In this document: piece after piece, positions 37,435 to 45,813 of the stretch
How positions within the stretch are numbered: position 1 is the stretch's first letter
Layout of the letters: every line of letters begins with the position of its first letter
From: a bacterium
GTDB taxonomy: Bacteria > Krumholzibacteriota > Krumholzibacteriia > LZORAL124-64-63
Direction: 5' to 3'
Length of the DNA: 51,026 nt
NCBI GenBank assembly: GCA_014730255.1
Contig: WJIQ01000120.1
Span: 1 to 51,026, forward strand
Translations under genes and position numbers: made by a program
Notes under the pieces: generated by a model
Database searches by the model: none
What the model was told of the DNA's origin: nothing
Seen by the model: the letters and a program-made list of their open reading frames with translations, nothing else

Positions 37435-39144
37435 TCATCCCCCGTCGCGAAGCCGCAGATCCAGGCTCCGATGGGTGGTCAGCCCGCTGCGGTCGCTCAC
37501 CGTCACGGTCACCGGCACGCGCCCGGGCGGCAGGTCGTCGGGCAGCTCGATCAGGACGCGGCGGCGCGGCGGGTCCGGCTCGGCGACGTGCGGACGGCCC
37601 GCCACGGTCACGCGCAGGCTGCTCCAGTCGATCCCGCTGCCCGCGTCGTCGACCGGCACGCGGACGATGGGCCAGCGGGAGAGCGCGATGCCGTGCGATC
37701 GCCGCGCTGGCCGGCGGTCGAGCCCGGTCGCGACCTCGTCCGTGCCCACGAACGGGGGGCGATCATCGCGCAGGGCGACGTACGCCCCGGCGCGACCGAC
37801 CCGGACGGTGGGCGCCGACCCGTCCGCCGGGATCGGCGCGGTCCAGCTCCAGTCCCCGTCCGGGTCGATGCGGTAGAGGCCGAGGCCGGCCTCGTCGGGG
37901 CGGCGATCGGCGAGCAGCGACGGGGCGAGGGTCAGCTCGCGGGCCGCGAGCAGGGGGCCATCGACCGGCCGGAGCTCCAGCGCCCGGCCGAGGCGCGCGA
38001 GGCCGGCCGCGGCGAGGGCTGCCGGGTCCGGCGGCGTGTGCAGATCGCCGATCCGCGCCTCCGGATCGCCCGCGGGGATCGCCTCCGGCCGGAGCAGGCC
38101 CGGCGCCCGCCGGCCGACGTCGCTCGGTCGCCACGCCGTCGTATCGGGCGCCGCCGACGGATCGATCGTGACGGTCCAGTGGGCAACCGTGCGATTGCCC
38201 GCGTGGTCCCGGAGCTCGAGGCGGCAGGCGTGCGGCCCCTCGGCGAGCGCGGCCGGCCACCCCGGCCGACCCCGCCGTCCGGCGAGCCTGACGCGCGGGT
38301 CGGGGACCAGGCGCAGCTCGCGACCGGCTCCCGCGTCGACGAACTCCAGGCGCTGCTGCCGGTTGTTCCGCCAGCGCAGGCTCTCGTTGACCGCCTCGAA
38401 GACGACCTCGCCGTCCACCTCCAATCGCACCCGGCGCGGCCACAGCCGGTAGCGCAGGTGGTCGGCGTGCTCGACCAGCTGCAGGCGCACCTCCGCCAGC
38501 TCCGGCACGGTGGCGGCCGGCAGCGCACCCGACAGGCCGCAGCGGTCGGCGTGCTCGAGGCTCGCGATCGGCGCACCATCCGGCAGGACCAGCCGGACCA
38601 GCCGCAGGACCGGCGGCAGGCTGTCGGGGACGGCGAAGCCGTGCTCCTGGGGATCGACCGGTCGGCCTCGCGGATCACGGACCTCGAAGTGCAGGTGCGG
38701 GCCGAGCGTGCCCGACTGTCCGGACAGGGCGAGGACCTCGCCCGCCGCGACCGGGAAGCTCTCCGGTCCGAGGTGCAGGTCGAGGTCGTAGCGGCCGCGC
38801 CGGGCCTGCTCGCCGCGCACGTGCGCGCGCAGGTCGTCCCGCAGCCGATCGAGGTGGGCATAGACGTAGGTCCGGCCCTCGTCGTCGCGCAGGTAGACCG
38901 CCTTGCCGTAGCCGCCGGCGGCCGTCTTCAGTCGGCTGATCCACCCGTCGCGGACGGCGAGGACGGGATATCCGGTGCGGCTGTTGGTCTTCAGGTCCAG
39001 ACCGGCGTGGAACCGTCCACCCCGCGGCTCCATGAAGTTGCCGGTCAGGTACCGGGATTCCAGGCCGAGCGGCCAGATCGGCGCCCCGGCCGGTGCGGAC
39101 GGCCGGAGAACCAGCAGCGAGAGAATCAGCGGGATCCAGCGCAC
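37435..39144 (-). CDS. Exported M23-family peptidase (LytM type)
   Basis: 569-residue exported protein with a short hydrophobic signal (RWIPLILSLLVLRPSAPAG), then an M23 domain: RFHAGLDLKT (zinc ligands His46 and Asp50), YVYAHLDRL (His97) and GTLGPHLHFEVRD (His150 and His152). The complete ligand set suggests an active peptidoglycan endopeptidase rather than a degenerate activator. The remaining ~400 residues look like several Ig-like or cadherin-like beta modules (VTVAGRPHV, VPVTVTVSDRSGLTTHRS), perhaps binding a partner. GTG at 39144 has AGGAGGTG four bases upstream; a longer frame to 39195 lacks a ribosome site. It is divergent from the PhoH-like gene. Confidence 0.88.
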   Translation of the reverse strand: MRWIPLILSLLVLRPSAPAGAPIWPLGLESRYLTGNFMEPRGGRFHAGLDLKTNSRTGYPVLAVRDGWISRLKTAAGGYGKAVYLRDDEGRTYVYAHLDRLRDDLRAHVRGEQARRGRYDLDLHLGPESFPVAAGEVLALSGQSGTLGPHLHFEVRDPRGRPVDPQEHGFAVPDSLPPVLRLVRLVLPDGAPIASLEHADRCGLSGALPAATVPELAEVRLQLVEHADHLRYRLWPRRVRLEVDGEVVFEAVNESLRWRNNRQQRLEFVDAGAGRELRLVPDPRVRLAGRRGRPGWPAALAEGPHACRLELRDHAGNRTVAHWTVTIDPSAAPDTTAWRPSDVGRRAPGLLRPEAIPAGDPEARIGDLHTPPDPAALAAAGLARLGRALELRPVDGPLLAARELTLAPSLLADRRPDEAGLGLYRIDPDGDWSWTAPIPADGSAPTVRVGRAGAYVALRDDRPPFVGTDEVATGLDRRPARRSHGIALSRWPIVRVPVDDAGSGIDWSSLRVTVAGRPHVAEPDPPRRRVLIELPDDLPPGRVPVTVTVSDRSGLTTHRSLDLRLRDGG

Positions 39145-39166
39145 GAGACACCTCCTGACCGCGGGC

Positions 39167-39195
39167 AGGGTAGCCCCGCGTCGCGGCCGAGGCAA
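39167..39195 (-). promoter_or_regulatory. Possible promoter of the M23 peptidase gene
   Basis: Minus strand: TTGCCT (39190-39195), 17-base spacer, TACCCT (39167-39172). The hexamers match 4 and 3 consensus bases, in the TTGnC...TAnnnT form common in GC-rich bacteria. The start site would leave a leader of only about 15 bases, just enough for the AGGAGG. Confidence 0.4.
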
Positions 39196-39245
39196 GTCCG
39201 CGACCGCACCAGATCACGAAAAGTCGATTCAGGCTGCATTGGGGC

Positions 39246-39274
39246 TGGAAATCGGGGAATCGTCGGGGTACGAT
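39246..39274 (+). promoter_or_regulatory. Possible promoter of the PIN-PhoH gene
   Basis: Plus strand: TGGAAA (39246-39251), 17-base spacer, TACGAT (39269-39274); both match 4 of 6 consensus bases. It lies 53 bases before the phoH-like ATG in the divergent intergenic region. Confidence 0.35.
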
Positions 39275-39327
39275 CGCTCCAGACGCCCCATCCCAGGCAG
39301 GATTCGCTCCGAACCGTAGGAGGCGGT

Positions 39328-40680
39328 ATGGTAGCAGCTGCGGCGTTCCCACTCGGTGGCGGCACGATTCCCGAGATCTCCGGTCGCTCCTACCTTCTCG
39401 ATACCAACGTCTTGCTCCACGATGCCAACTCCCTGAACGTCTTCAACGAGCACAACGTGATCCTCACCGTCGACGTCCTCGAGGAGCTCGACCGGTTCAA
39501 GCGCGGCAACGACGAGCGCGCCCGCAATGCCCGCCGTGTCGCCCGCACCCTCGACGGTCTGCGCGACGGCCGCCCCCTGAGCCAGGGCGTGCCCCTCGGC
39601 GAGGACCGCGGCAGCCTCTTCGTCCTGGTCACCAGCTTCACCGGCCAGCTGCCCGAGGGCATGGATCGCTCGGTCCCGGACAACCGCATCCTCGCCGCCG
39701 CGCTGGCGCTGCACCAGCTCGGACTCGAGGTGGTCTTCGTCAGCAAGGACATCAACGCCCGCTGCAAGGCCGACGCGCTCGGGATCAAGGCCGAGGACTT
39801 CCGCAACCGCAGCGTGAACTTCGACGACCTGTACGGCGGCTGGTCCGAGCACGACGTCGACGACCAGCAGATCGACGCCTTCTACGAGGGCGAGCCGCTG
39901 GTGATCGACGCCGAGCTGCGCCCCAACGAGGGCGTGCTGCTGAAATCCTCGAGCCGCCCGAAGAAGACCGCGCGGGGGATCTGGCGGCCCGAGAGCGGGG
40001 TGATCGAGCCGCTCCAGTTCGGCGACGCGCACCCGTGGGGCCTGAGCGCGCGCAACCTGCAGCAGCAGTTCGCCCTGGAGCTGCTCCTGCGCCAGGACAT
40101 CCAGCTGGTGACCATGCTCGGCCAGGCCGGCACGGGCAAGACCCTGCTGGCGCTCGCGGTCGGCCTGCAGCTCGTGGCCGAGGAGAAGAAGTTCCGACGC
40201 ATGATGGTCTCCCGGCCGATCATGCCCCTGGGCAAGGACATCGGCTACCTGCCCGGCTCCAAGGAGGAGAAGCTCGAGAGCTGGATGGAGCCGATCCTGG
40301 ACAACCTGCAGTACCTCGTCGACCCCAAGCTCGAGCAGAGCAGCGACAAGGTCGACTATCTCTTCGACAGCGGCGTCCTGGAGATGGAGGCGGTCACCTA
40401 CATCCGCGGACGCAGCCTGCCGAAGCTCTACATCGTGATCGACGAGGCCCAGAACCTCACGCCCCACGAGGTCAAGACGGTGATCTCGCGCGCCGGCGAG
40501 GGCGCCAAGGTGGTGCTCACCGGCGACGCGTATCAGATCGACAATCCGTACCTCGACGCCTCGAGCAACGGGCTGACCTACGTGGTGGAACGGTTCAAGG
40601 AGCAGACGCTGTACGGGCACATCACCCTGGCCAAGAGCGAGCGCAGCACCCTGGCGAGCCTGGCTGCGGAACTACTCTAG
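39328..40680 (+). CDS. PIN-PhoH fusion protein (PhoH2-type RNA helicase/RNase)
   Basis: 450 residues. An N-terminal PIN nuclease domain (SYLLDTNVLLHD with Asp25, LTVDVLEELD, SVPDNRILAAAL with Asp118, VFVSKDINARCKAD) is joined to a PhoH ATPase domain (Walker A GQAGTGKT at 265-272; IVIDEAQN as Walker B; LTGDAYQIDNPYLD). PhoH2 proteins unwind and cut RNA, and in mycobacteria lie with an antitoxin-like PhoAT; here no small partner gene precedes it. ATG at 39328 has TAGGAGG four bases upstream. It is one of only three plus-strand genes and is closed by a strong hairpin. Most of these proteins act in RNA turnover or stress. Confidence 0.95.
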   Translation: MVAAAAFPLGGGTIPEISGRSYLLDTNVLLHDANSLNVFNEHNVILTVDVLEELDRFKRGNDERARNARRVARTLDGLRDGRPLSQGVPLGEDRGSLFVLVTSFTGQLPEGMDRSVPDNRILAAALALHQLGLEVVFVSKDINARCKADALGIKAEDFRNRSVNFDDLYGGWSEHDVDDQQIDAFYEGEPLVIDAELRPNEGVLLKSSSRPKKTARGIWRPESGVIEPLQFGDAHPWGLSARNLQQQFALELLLRQDIQLVTMLGQAGTGKTLLALAVGLQLVAEEKKFRRMMVSRPIMPLGKDIGYLPGSKEEKLESWMEPILDNLQYLVDPKLEQSSDKVDYLFDSGVLEMEAVTYIRGRSLPKLYIVIDEAQNLTPHEVKTVISRAGEGAKVVLTGDAYQIDNPYLDASSNGLTYVVERFKEQTLYGHITLAKSERSTLASLAAELL

Positions 40681-40701
40681 CCCGGAACGGCAAGCCCATG
40701 C

Positions 40702-40740
40702 AAAGAGGGCGACTGCGATTCCTGCGCAGCCGCCCTCTTT
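40702..40740. terminator. Bidirectional terminator between phoH-like and lipoprotein genes
   Basis: Inverted repeat AAAGAGGGCG / CGCCCTCTTT with an inner CTGCG/CGCAG stem, between two convergent genes. The A-run on one arm and T-run on the other can serve transcripts from both sides. Confidence 0.85.
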
Positions 40741-40757
40741 CGCCCGGGTCCTGGCCG

Positions 40758-41504
40758 TCAGCGCGCGAATCCCTCGGCGGCCTGACGGCCGACCAGTTCG
40801 CTCCGCAGTTGCCCCACGAGGCAGGCGTTGCACCGCTTGACCGCGACGGTGAGGTAGCGGTCGACCCATTCCTGGTCCTTGCGCGCGGTCATGCCCTCCC
40901 AGCTGCTGTCGGTCATCTCTCCCAGGCAGGTCTCCGACCAGACGGGCGTGCCATCGGGCTCGGCGACCGTCAGGCGGACCTCGCAGACCGCCCGCACGCG
41001 GGTGGGCACGGGGATCGCCGCGACACCCAGGAGGGCGCCGCCCGCCGCCGCCCAGGGGCTCTGCCCGGCCACCCAGCCGGCGCCGGCGCCCAGCAGGGCC
41101 GAGGCCAGCCAGCCCGTCGGACTGCGCTTGACCGCGCACCCCATGTGCAGCAGATCGACGGTCAGGACGTAGTCGGCCTCGCCCCGCGTCGCGGAGACCG
41201 CCACGGCATTGGTCTGCGTGAGGTCCTGCACGAGGGCCTCGTAGTAGATCTGGGCCACCGCGCGGTCCCATTGCTCGTCCGACGGGAACCGCGTGTCGCT
41301 GCTCGAGCCGTCGCCCTCGCGCTGCCGCCCGGGCCGCAGGTCGTTGACCGTGGTCACGTAGATCGCCGGCGGCAGGCCCTCGTGCGGGAACACGAGGGTC
41401 TCGCCCGGATAGTCGAAGGTCACCCGGCTCGTGCCGCAGCCGGAGAGGACGGCGAGGGCCAGCGCCCCCGGGATCAGCAGGATGACCAGCCGCTTCCCTG
41501 TCAT
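40758..41504 (-). CDS. Lipoprotein with glycine-zipper segment
   Basis: 248-residue lipoprotein: lipobox LSGC (ALALAVLSGCGTS), a beta-rich N-terminal half with EALVQDLTQTNAV in a pattern reminiscent of LPS-assembly or curli accessory lipoproteins, then a Gly/Ala-rich hydrophobic stretch (LLGAGAGWVAGQ and AAAGGALLGVAAI) resembling a glycine zipper. Near the end a KRCNACLV holds a CxxC. Function unknown. ATG at 41504 has AGGAGG 5 bases upstream. It is the last gene of the inositol-phosphatase unit, 34 bases after the SAM hydrolase stop, and is followed by a bidirectional terminator. Confidence 0.8.
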   Translation of the reverse strand: MTGKRLVILLIPGALALAVLSGCGTSRVTFDYPGETLVFPHEGLPPAIYVTTVNDLRPGRQREGDGSSSDTRFPSDEQWDRAVAQIYYEALVQDLTQTNAVAVSATRGEADYVLTVDLLHMGCAVKRSPTGWLASALLGAGAGWVAGQSPWAAAGGALLGVAAIPVPTRVRAVCEVRLTVAEPDGTPVWSETCLGEMTDSSWEGMTARKDQEWVDRYLTVAVKRCNACLVGQLRSELVGRQAAEGFAR

Positions 41505-41538
41505 GTACGCCTCCTGTGCGCGCGGTGTCGCGATGACG

Positions 41539-42321
41539 TTACGGCGTGGGCCGCGGAATGACCAGCCCCGTCTCGGCGCCCAGCGCGGCCGCCGCACTCG
41601 CATCGCGGGCGGCGATCTCCAGGGTCTCGAGGCTGCCCCAGTACCAGACGAGCTCGCCCGGCTCGGCCTCGGCGTAGCTCGCGACCGGCCCCCGCACCGC
41701 GCGGCCGGCCACCTCGAGCGCCATCCCGGACGCCAGGGCACGCCCGTCGGCGCCGTCGCGCGCGAGGTCGGTGATCAGATTACCGAACCGGTCGATCCAG
41801 ACCACGCGCGCCAGTCCGTCGTGCCGATCGGGAGCGTCGAGCGCGCCCAGGTCGGCCGGCGTCGCCCGGGGCCCGAGCACGTCCGGGTCGCCCCCGCCGG
41901 CGAGATGGGCGGCCGCCGGCGCGAAGAGGTCGCGGCCGTGGAAGGTCGTCGAGGCCGGTCGACCCGGTGGTGGCTGGAAGCGCGTGAGGCGCCAGACCGC
42001 GAGATCCTCCGCCGCGGCCAGGAACCCGGCGAGCCCGTTGCCCGGGCCGACGAACCAGTGATCCTCGGCGCATGCGGCCACGGCGGGCCGCGCCGAACCG
42101 ACCCCCGGATCGACCACCACCAGGTGCACCGCGCCCGCGGGCAGCTGCGCCCACGTCCTGCGCAGCACCCAGCTCGCCGCCGCGACGTCGCCCGGCGCGA
42201 TCGCGTGGGTGACGTCGAGCCAGCGGAGGTCCGGCGGCCCCAGGCGCGCCAGGGCGGCCTTCATCTCGGCCACGTAGGGATCGTCCAGCCCGAAATCGGT
42301 CAGCAGGCCCACCACCGTCAC
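41539..42321 (-). CDS. SAM hydrolase / SAM hydroxide adenosyltransferase (DUF62)
   Basis: 260-residue cytoplasmic enzyme of the fluorinase/chlorinase-related family, which in most members hydrolyses S-adenosylmethionine to adenosine and methionine. Family motifs: VVGLLTDFGLDDPYV at the N-terminus, LVVVDPGVGSARP, WFVGPGNGLAGF, TFHGRDLFAPAAAHLA and IDRFGNLITDL. No halogenase-specific loop can be judged by eye. GTG at 42321 overlaps the NhaC stop as GTGA, so translation is coupled. Purpose in this unit is unclear; regulation of SAM levels is possible. Confidence 0.93.
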   Translation of the reverse strand: MTVVGLLTDFGLDDPYVAEMKAALARLGPPDLRWLDVTHAIAPGDVAAASWVLRRTWAQLPAGAVHLVVVDPGVGSARPAVAACAEDHWFVGPGNGLAGFLAAAEDLAVWRLTRFQPPPGRPASTTFHGRDLFAPAAAHLAGGGDPDVLGPRATPADLGALDAPDRHDGLARVVWIDRFGNLITDLARDGADGRALASGMALEVAGRAVRGPVASYAEAEPGELVWYWGSLETLEIAARDASAAAALGAETGLVIPRPTP

Positions 42322-44201
42322 GCCTGGACCTCCGGGCGACGGCCGACGACCAGCACCGTGCCCACGACCAGCAGCAGGCCGACCGCGAGGCTGAGCCACG
42401 GCGCCACGCCCCAGCCGGCCGGCAGATAGCCCACGAGCAGCGCGATGCCTCCCACCGTCACGGCATAGGGGAACTGCGTGCGCACGTGGTCGATGTGGTC
42501 GCTGCCCGTGGCGAGCGACGACATGATCGTCGTGTCGGAGATCGGCGAACAATGATCGCCGAACACCGCCCCGGCCAGGACCGCGCTGGTCGCCGCCAGA
42601 TGGATGCCCATGGCCGTGCCCCCGGCCAGACCGTCCGCCGCCGGCAGCACCGCGCCGAGCGGGAAGACCAGCGGCATGAGGATGGCCATGGTCCCCCAGC
42701 TGGTGCCCGTGGCGAAGCTGACCGCCGCGGCGAGCAGGAAGGTCACCGCCGGCAGGAGGCGGGCCGAGAGCGCGCCCCGGCACAGCTCCACCAGGTACGG
42801 CGCGGTGTGCAGCTCCTCGCACACGGCGCTCAGGCTCCACGCCAGCAGCAGGATCGTCACGGCGATGAGCATGGCGCGGCACCCGTCGACGAACCCGTCG
42901 ACGGCCGTGCGCAGGTCGAGCCGGCGCAGGCCGACGACCACGACCACGGCCATCATCGCCCCCATGATCGCCGCCCACATCAGGACGGCGAAGCTGTTGG
43001 CCTGCCCGAGCACCTCGCGCAGCCCCGGGTCGCGCAGGCCGGCGGCGACCGCGGCCTGATGACCATCGTACACCAGGCCGACCGCGGTGGTCGCGATGAC
43101 CGTCAGCACGGGCAACAGGCCCAGGACCGGATGGACCGGCGCCCGCGGCGCGTCGCCATCGCCGGCGGCGGCCTCGGTGGCCAGCGTGTCGCTCGCCGGA
43201 CGCGCGCCCGGCCGCAGGACCTCGCCGGTGGCGAGGGCGCGGCGCTCGGCGGCGAGCATCGGTCCGTACTCCCGGCCACTGATCGCCAGCGCGTAGACGC
43301 AGACCAGGGTCAGCCAGGGGTAGAAGCTGTAGGGCAGGGTCTGCAGGAAGAAGGTGTAGGCCGTCTGACTGCGGCCGAGCTGGGCCAGCGCGTCCTGGAT
43401 CAGGCCGACCTCGAAGCCGACCCAGGTGCTGATCACCGCCAGGGTGGCCACCGGGGCGGCAGTCGAATCGACCACGTAGCTCAGCTTCTCGCGGCTGATC
43501 CGCAGCCGGTCGGTGAGCGGCCGCATGGTCGTGCCCACCAGCAGGGTGTTGGCGTAGTCGTCGAAGAAGATGACCGTGCCCATGCCCGCGGTGGCGAGCT
43601 GGCCGCCGCGTCGGCCGCCGACGCGCCGGGCGAGCCCCTGGACCACGCCCTCGGTCAGCCCCCCCCGCGCCATCACGCCGACCATGCCGCCGAGGATCGT
43701 CGTGAACAGGACGATGCTCGCGTGATCGGGGTCGGCGAGCGCCTCGACCAGGAACCGGTCGCCCAGGCGGAGCAGTGCCGCCAGGGGATGCCAGCCCACC
43801 AGCAGCAGGCTGCCCAGCCAGCCCCCCAGCACCAGGGAGACCAGGACCTGGCGCGTGATCAGCGCCAGCGCGATGGCCACCAGCGGTGGCAGCACGGACA
43901 CCCAGCCGGGCAGGACGCGGACCGCCGAGCGGGCCAGCTCGCGGCCGTCGAGATCGGCCAGCACCAGGTGCCGGCCGCCGGTGGCGCGGACGCTGGCGAT
44001 GCCCGCTGCGGCGAGCGTGTCCCGCGCGGCCCCGGCGGTGAGCACGACCGGGAATCGGTCGTCGGGACCGTCGATCTCCACGTCCACCGGCACGCCGGAC
44101 AGCGCGACGGCCGGGGGCTGGATCGACCAGGTCGCGGGGTCGGCGAACGCCGTGGCGACCAGCAGCAGGGTGAGCAGGGCGCCGAGACCAGTGCGCCTCA
44201 C
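42318..44201 (-). CDS. NhaC-family Na+/H+ antiporter with N-terminal extracytoplasmic domain
   Basis: 627 residues. An apparent signal peptide (LGALLTLLLVATAFADP) is followed by ~100 residues of beta-rich, Ig-like sequence (VDVEIDGPDDRFPVVLTAGA), then the antiporter with 11 or so membrane segments. NhaC markers: FFDDYANTLLVGTTMRP, DSTAAPVATLAVISTWVGFEVG and GDHCSPISDTTIMSSLA. Exchange of sodium, malate/lactate or an amino acid for protons are all known for NhaC-like carriers, so the substrate is open. GTG at 44201 overlaps the CutA stop as GTGA with GGAGGAGGG upstream. The extracytoplasmic extension is uncommon for bacterial NhaC and may gate or sense ligand. Confidence 0.88.
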   Translation of the reverse strand: MRRTGLGALLTLLLVATAFADPATWSIQPPAVALSGVPVDVEIDGPDDRFPVVLTAGAARDTLAAAGIASVRATGGRHLVLADLDGRELARSAVRVLPGWVSVLPPLVAIALALITRQVLVSLVLGGWLGSLLLVGWHPLAALLRLGDRFLVEALADPDHASIVLFTTILGGMVGVMARGGLTEGVVQGLARRVGGRRGGQLATAGMGTVIFFDDYANTLLVGTTMRPLTDRLRISREKLSYVVDSTAAPVATLAVISTWVGFEVGLIQDALAQLGRSQTAYTFFLQTLPYSFYPWLTLVCVYALAISGREYGPMLAAERRALATGEVLRPGARPASDTLATEAAAGDGDAPRAPVHPVLGLLPVLTVIATTAVGLVYDGHQAAVAAGLRDPGLREVLGQANSFAVLMWAAIMGAMMAVVVVVGLRRLDLRTAVDGFVDGCRAMLIAVTILLLAWSLSAVCEELHTAPYLVELCRGALSARLLPAVTFLLAAAVSFATGTSWGTMAILMPLVFPLGAVLPAADGLAGGTAMGIHLAATSAVLAGAVFGDHCSPISDTTIMSSLATGSDHIDHVRTQFPYAVTVGGIALLVGYLPAGWGVAPWLSLAVGLLLVVGTVLVVGRRPEVQA

Positions 44202-44521
44202 GGACCCTCCTCCGAGTAGGCCCAGTCCAGGTAGCCCCGTGCCACGTGCCCGAGCGGATGCACCAGCACCTCCGGGGTTTCGTACGGGTGGAGCGCCTCC
44301 AGCCGCTCGCAGCACGCGGCCAGCCGGTCGCCCCGGACCTTGAGCAGCAGCGGGATCTCCGTCCCGGTCTCCAGCCGCCCCTGCCACCGGTACCAGGAGC
44401 GGATCGCGGCGCCCACCTGCGCGCAGACGGTCAGACCCTCGCCGACCAGGGTCTCGGCGAGGCGGGCCGCGTCCTCGGGCGTCTCCAGCGTGGTATGGAC
44501 CAGGTGCAGCGTGCGTTCCAT
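44198..44521 (-). CDS. cutA: Divalent-cation tolerance protein CutA
   Basis: 107-residue CutA1-type protein, a small trimeric ferredoxin-like fold: LHLVHTTLETPEDAARLAETL, IRSWYRWQGRLETGTEIPLLLKV and LHPYETPEVLVHPL are the hallmark segments; the metal- and PII-like roles remain debated in bacteria. ATG at 44521 follows the inositol monophosphatase stop by 4 bases and overlaps NhaC by 4 bases. The third Cys of the usual set (VCAQV) is present. Confidence 0.95.
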   Translation of the reverse strand: MERTLHLVHTTLETPEDAARLAETLVGEGLTVCAQVGAAIRSWYRWQGRLETGTEIPLLLKVRGDRLAACCERLEALHPYETPEVLVHPLGHVARGYLDWAYSEEGP

Positions 44522-44525
44522 GGGT

Positions 44526-45329
44526 TCACTCCCGGATCAGTTCGGCCAGCTCGGCGTGCAGGACGGGCGGACCGGCGAGGACGCTCTCCCACTGCAGCGG
44601 GTGCTCGACTGCGTCCATGTCGGTCACCAGGCAGCCGGTCTCGCGGCAGACGAGCGTGCCGGCGGCGACGTCCCAGGGCCGCAGGGTCAGCTCGAAGAAG
44701 CCGTCGAGGCGGCCGGCCCCGACCTGGGCGAGATCGATCGCCGCGCTGCCGGCGCGGCGCATGCCGTGGCAGCCGCGCCGCAGGCAGCGGCGCATCAGCT
44801 CGCAGATGCGATCGATCCGCTCGTCGCGCTCGTACGAGAAGCCCGTCGCCAGCAGCGCGTCCGTGAACGCCACCGGCCCGCGCCGGGGCAACGGACGCTC
44901 GTCGCCGCGACGCGGGCGGACCTGGACCGCGCCCAGCTCACGTCCGGCCACGTACAGCTCGTCGAGGTACGGCGCGTAGACGGCCCCGAGGAGCGGCCCC
45001 TGGTCGTCGCAGCAGGCCAGCGAGACGGCGAAGTGGCTGTGGCCGTGCACGTAGTTGGTGGTCCCGTCGAGGGGGTCGACGTACCACAGCCGTCCGGAGC
45101 GGCCGGCGCGGTCGCCCCCCTCCTCGGCCTCGATGGCGTCGTCGGGGAAGTCGTCGGCGATGGCCGCGAGCAGGCGCTCCTCGCTGCGGCGGTCGATGTC
45201 GGTGACCAGGTCGACCGCGCCCTTGCGATCGACGCGCCGGACCTCGCCGTGATGCTCGAGCAGGAAGGTGCCCGCCTCGGTGGCCAGGCGGCGCACGGCG
45301 GCCATCTCGTCGTGTAGGGCTCGGGGCAT
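44526..45329 (-). CDS. Inositol monophosphatase family protein
   Basis: 267-residue Mg2+-dependent phosphatase of the IMPase/SuhB/CysQ group. Metal ligands: EAEEGG (Glu69/Glu70), YVDPLDGTTNYVHG (Asp85, Asp88) and PWDVAAGTLV near the C-terminus. Substrate may be inositol phosphate or another sugar phosphate; paired Trp-Tyr before the motif and the HFAVSLA region fit SuhB/IMPase better than CysQ. ATG at 45329 has AAGGAG 5-6 bases upstream. It heads a five-gene unit with a strong promoter. Confidence 0.93.
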   Translation of the reverse strand: MPRALHDEMAAVRRLATEAGTFLLEHHGEVRRVDRKGAVDLVTDIDRRSEERLLAAIADDFPDDAIEAEEGGDRAGRSGRLWYVDPLDGTTNYVHGHSHFAVSLACCDDQGPLLGAVYAPYLDELYVAGRELGAVQVRPRRGDERPLPRRGPVAFTDALLATGFSYERDERIDRICELMRRCLRRGCHGMRRAGSAAIDLAQVGAGRLDGFFELTLRPWDVAAGTLVCRETGCLVTDMDAVEHPLQWESVLAGPPVLHAELAELIRE

Positions 45330-45348
45330 GGCGACTCCTTTCGGCGGC

Positions 45349-45377
45349 ATTGTAGAGCCCGGACCGATAGCTCACAA
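45349..45377 (-). promoter_or_regulatory. Promoter of the inositol monophosphatase-lipoprotein unit
   Basis: Minus strand: TTGTGA (45372-45377), 17-base spacer, TACAAT (45349-45354). The -10 matches 5 of 6 and the -35 matches 4 of 6 consensus bases; it lies 19 bases before the start codon, so the leader would be very short. Confidence 0.6.
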
Positions 45378-45494
45378 GGACGGGGTTGACAGCGACCAGG
45401 CCGCACCGCACGTTTCTCGCGTGATGATCGCCCGGTTTCGGCTGGCCCGGACGCCGCGTGCCGCGGGCCGCTCCGAAACGCAGAAAGGACCGCG

Positions 45495-45713
45495 ATGGAG
45501 GAACGCATCAAGGCGGTGCTCGAGACGATCCGCCCGGCCCTGCAGGCCGACGGCGGCGACGTCGAGTTCATCGATTTCCACGACGGCGTCGTCACCGTGC
45601 GCATGAAGGGCGCCTGCGGCAACTGCCCCATGAGCATGATGACCCTCAAGCAGGGAATCGAGCGGCGCATGAAGGCCGAGATCCCCGAGGTCGAGTCGGT
45701 CGAGTCGCTCTGA
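45495..45713 (+). CDS. NifU C-terminal-domain protein (iron-sulfur scaffold)
   Basis: 72-residue NifU-like protein corresponding to the NFU domain: LETIRPALQADGGDVEFIDF, VRMKGACGNCPMSMMTLKQG (CxxC for a bridging 4Fe-4S cluster) and the terminal EIPEVESVESL. These act as scaffold or carrier for Fe-S clusters. ATG at 45495 has AAAGGA 5-6 bases upstream. It is divergent from the inositol monophosphatase unit and sits 100 bases before gcdH, where the flavoenzyme does not itself need a cluster; its electron-transfer flavoprotein partner ETF-QO does, though this link is only suggestive. Confidence 0.93.
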   Translation: MEERIKAVLETIRPALQADGGDVEFIDFHDGVVTVRMKGACGNCPMSMMTLKQGIERRMKAEIPEVESVESL

Positions 45714-45742
45714 GGCGCGGACGACCGCCCGCCCGTGCCATC

Positions 45743-45771
45743 TTGGCGCCGGCCGGACCCATGGCTACCTT
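45743..45771 (+). promoter_or_regulatory. Possible gcdH promoter
   Basis: Plus strand: TTGGCG (45743-45748), 17-base spacer, TACCTT (45766-45771). Matches 4 and 3 consensus bases, in the TTGnC...TAnnnT form. It lies 42 bases upstream of the gcdH start. Confidence 0.35.
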
Positions 45772-45813
45772 TGGTGCGCCAGCCAGTCGCGCACCGAAAG
45801 GACCGGAACCGCC

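Noticed and set aside
45386-45391. TTGACA on the plus strand upstream of the nifU-like gene as a promoter
   Set aside because: Perfect -35 hexamer but no acceptable -10 at 16-19 bases spacing; left unannotated.
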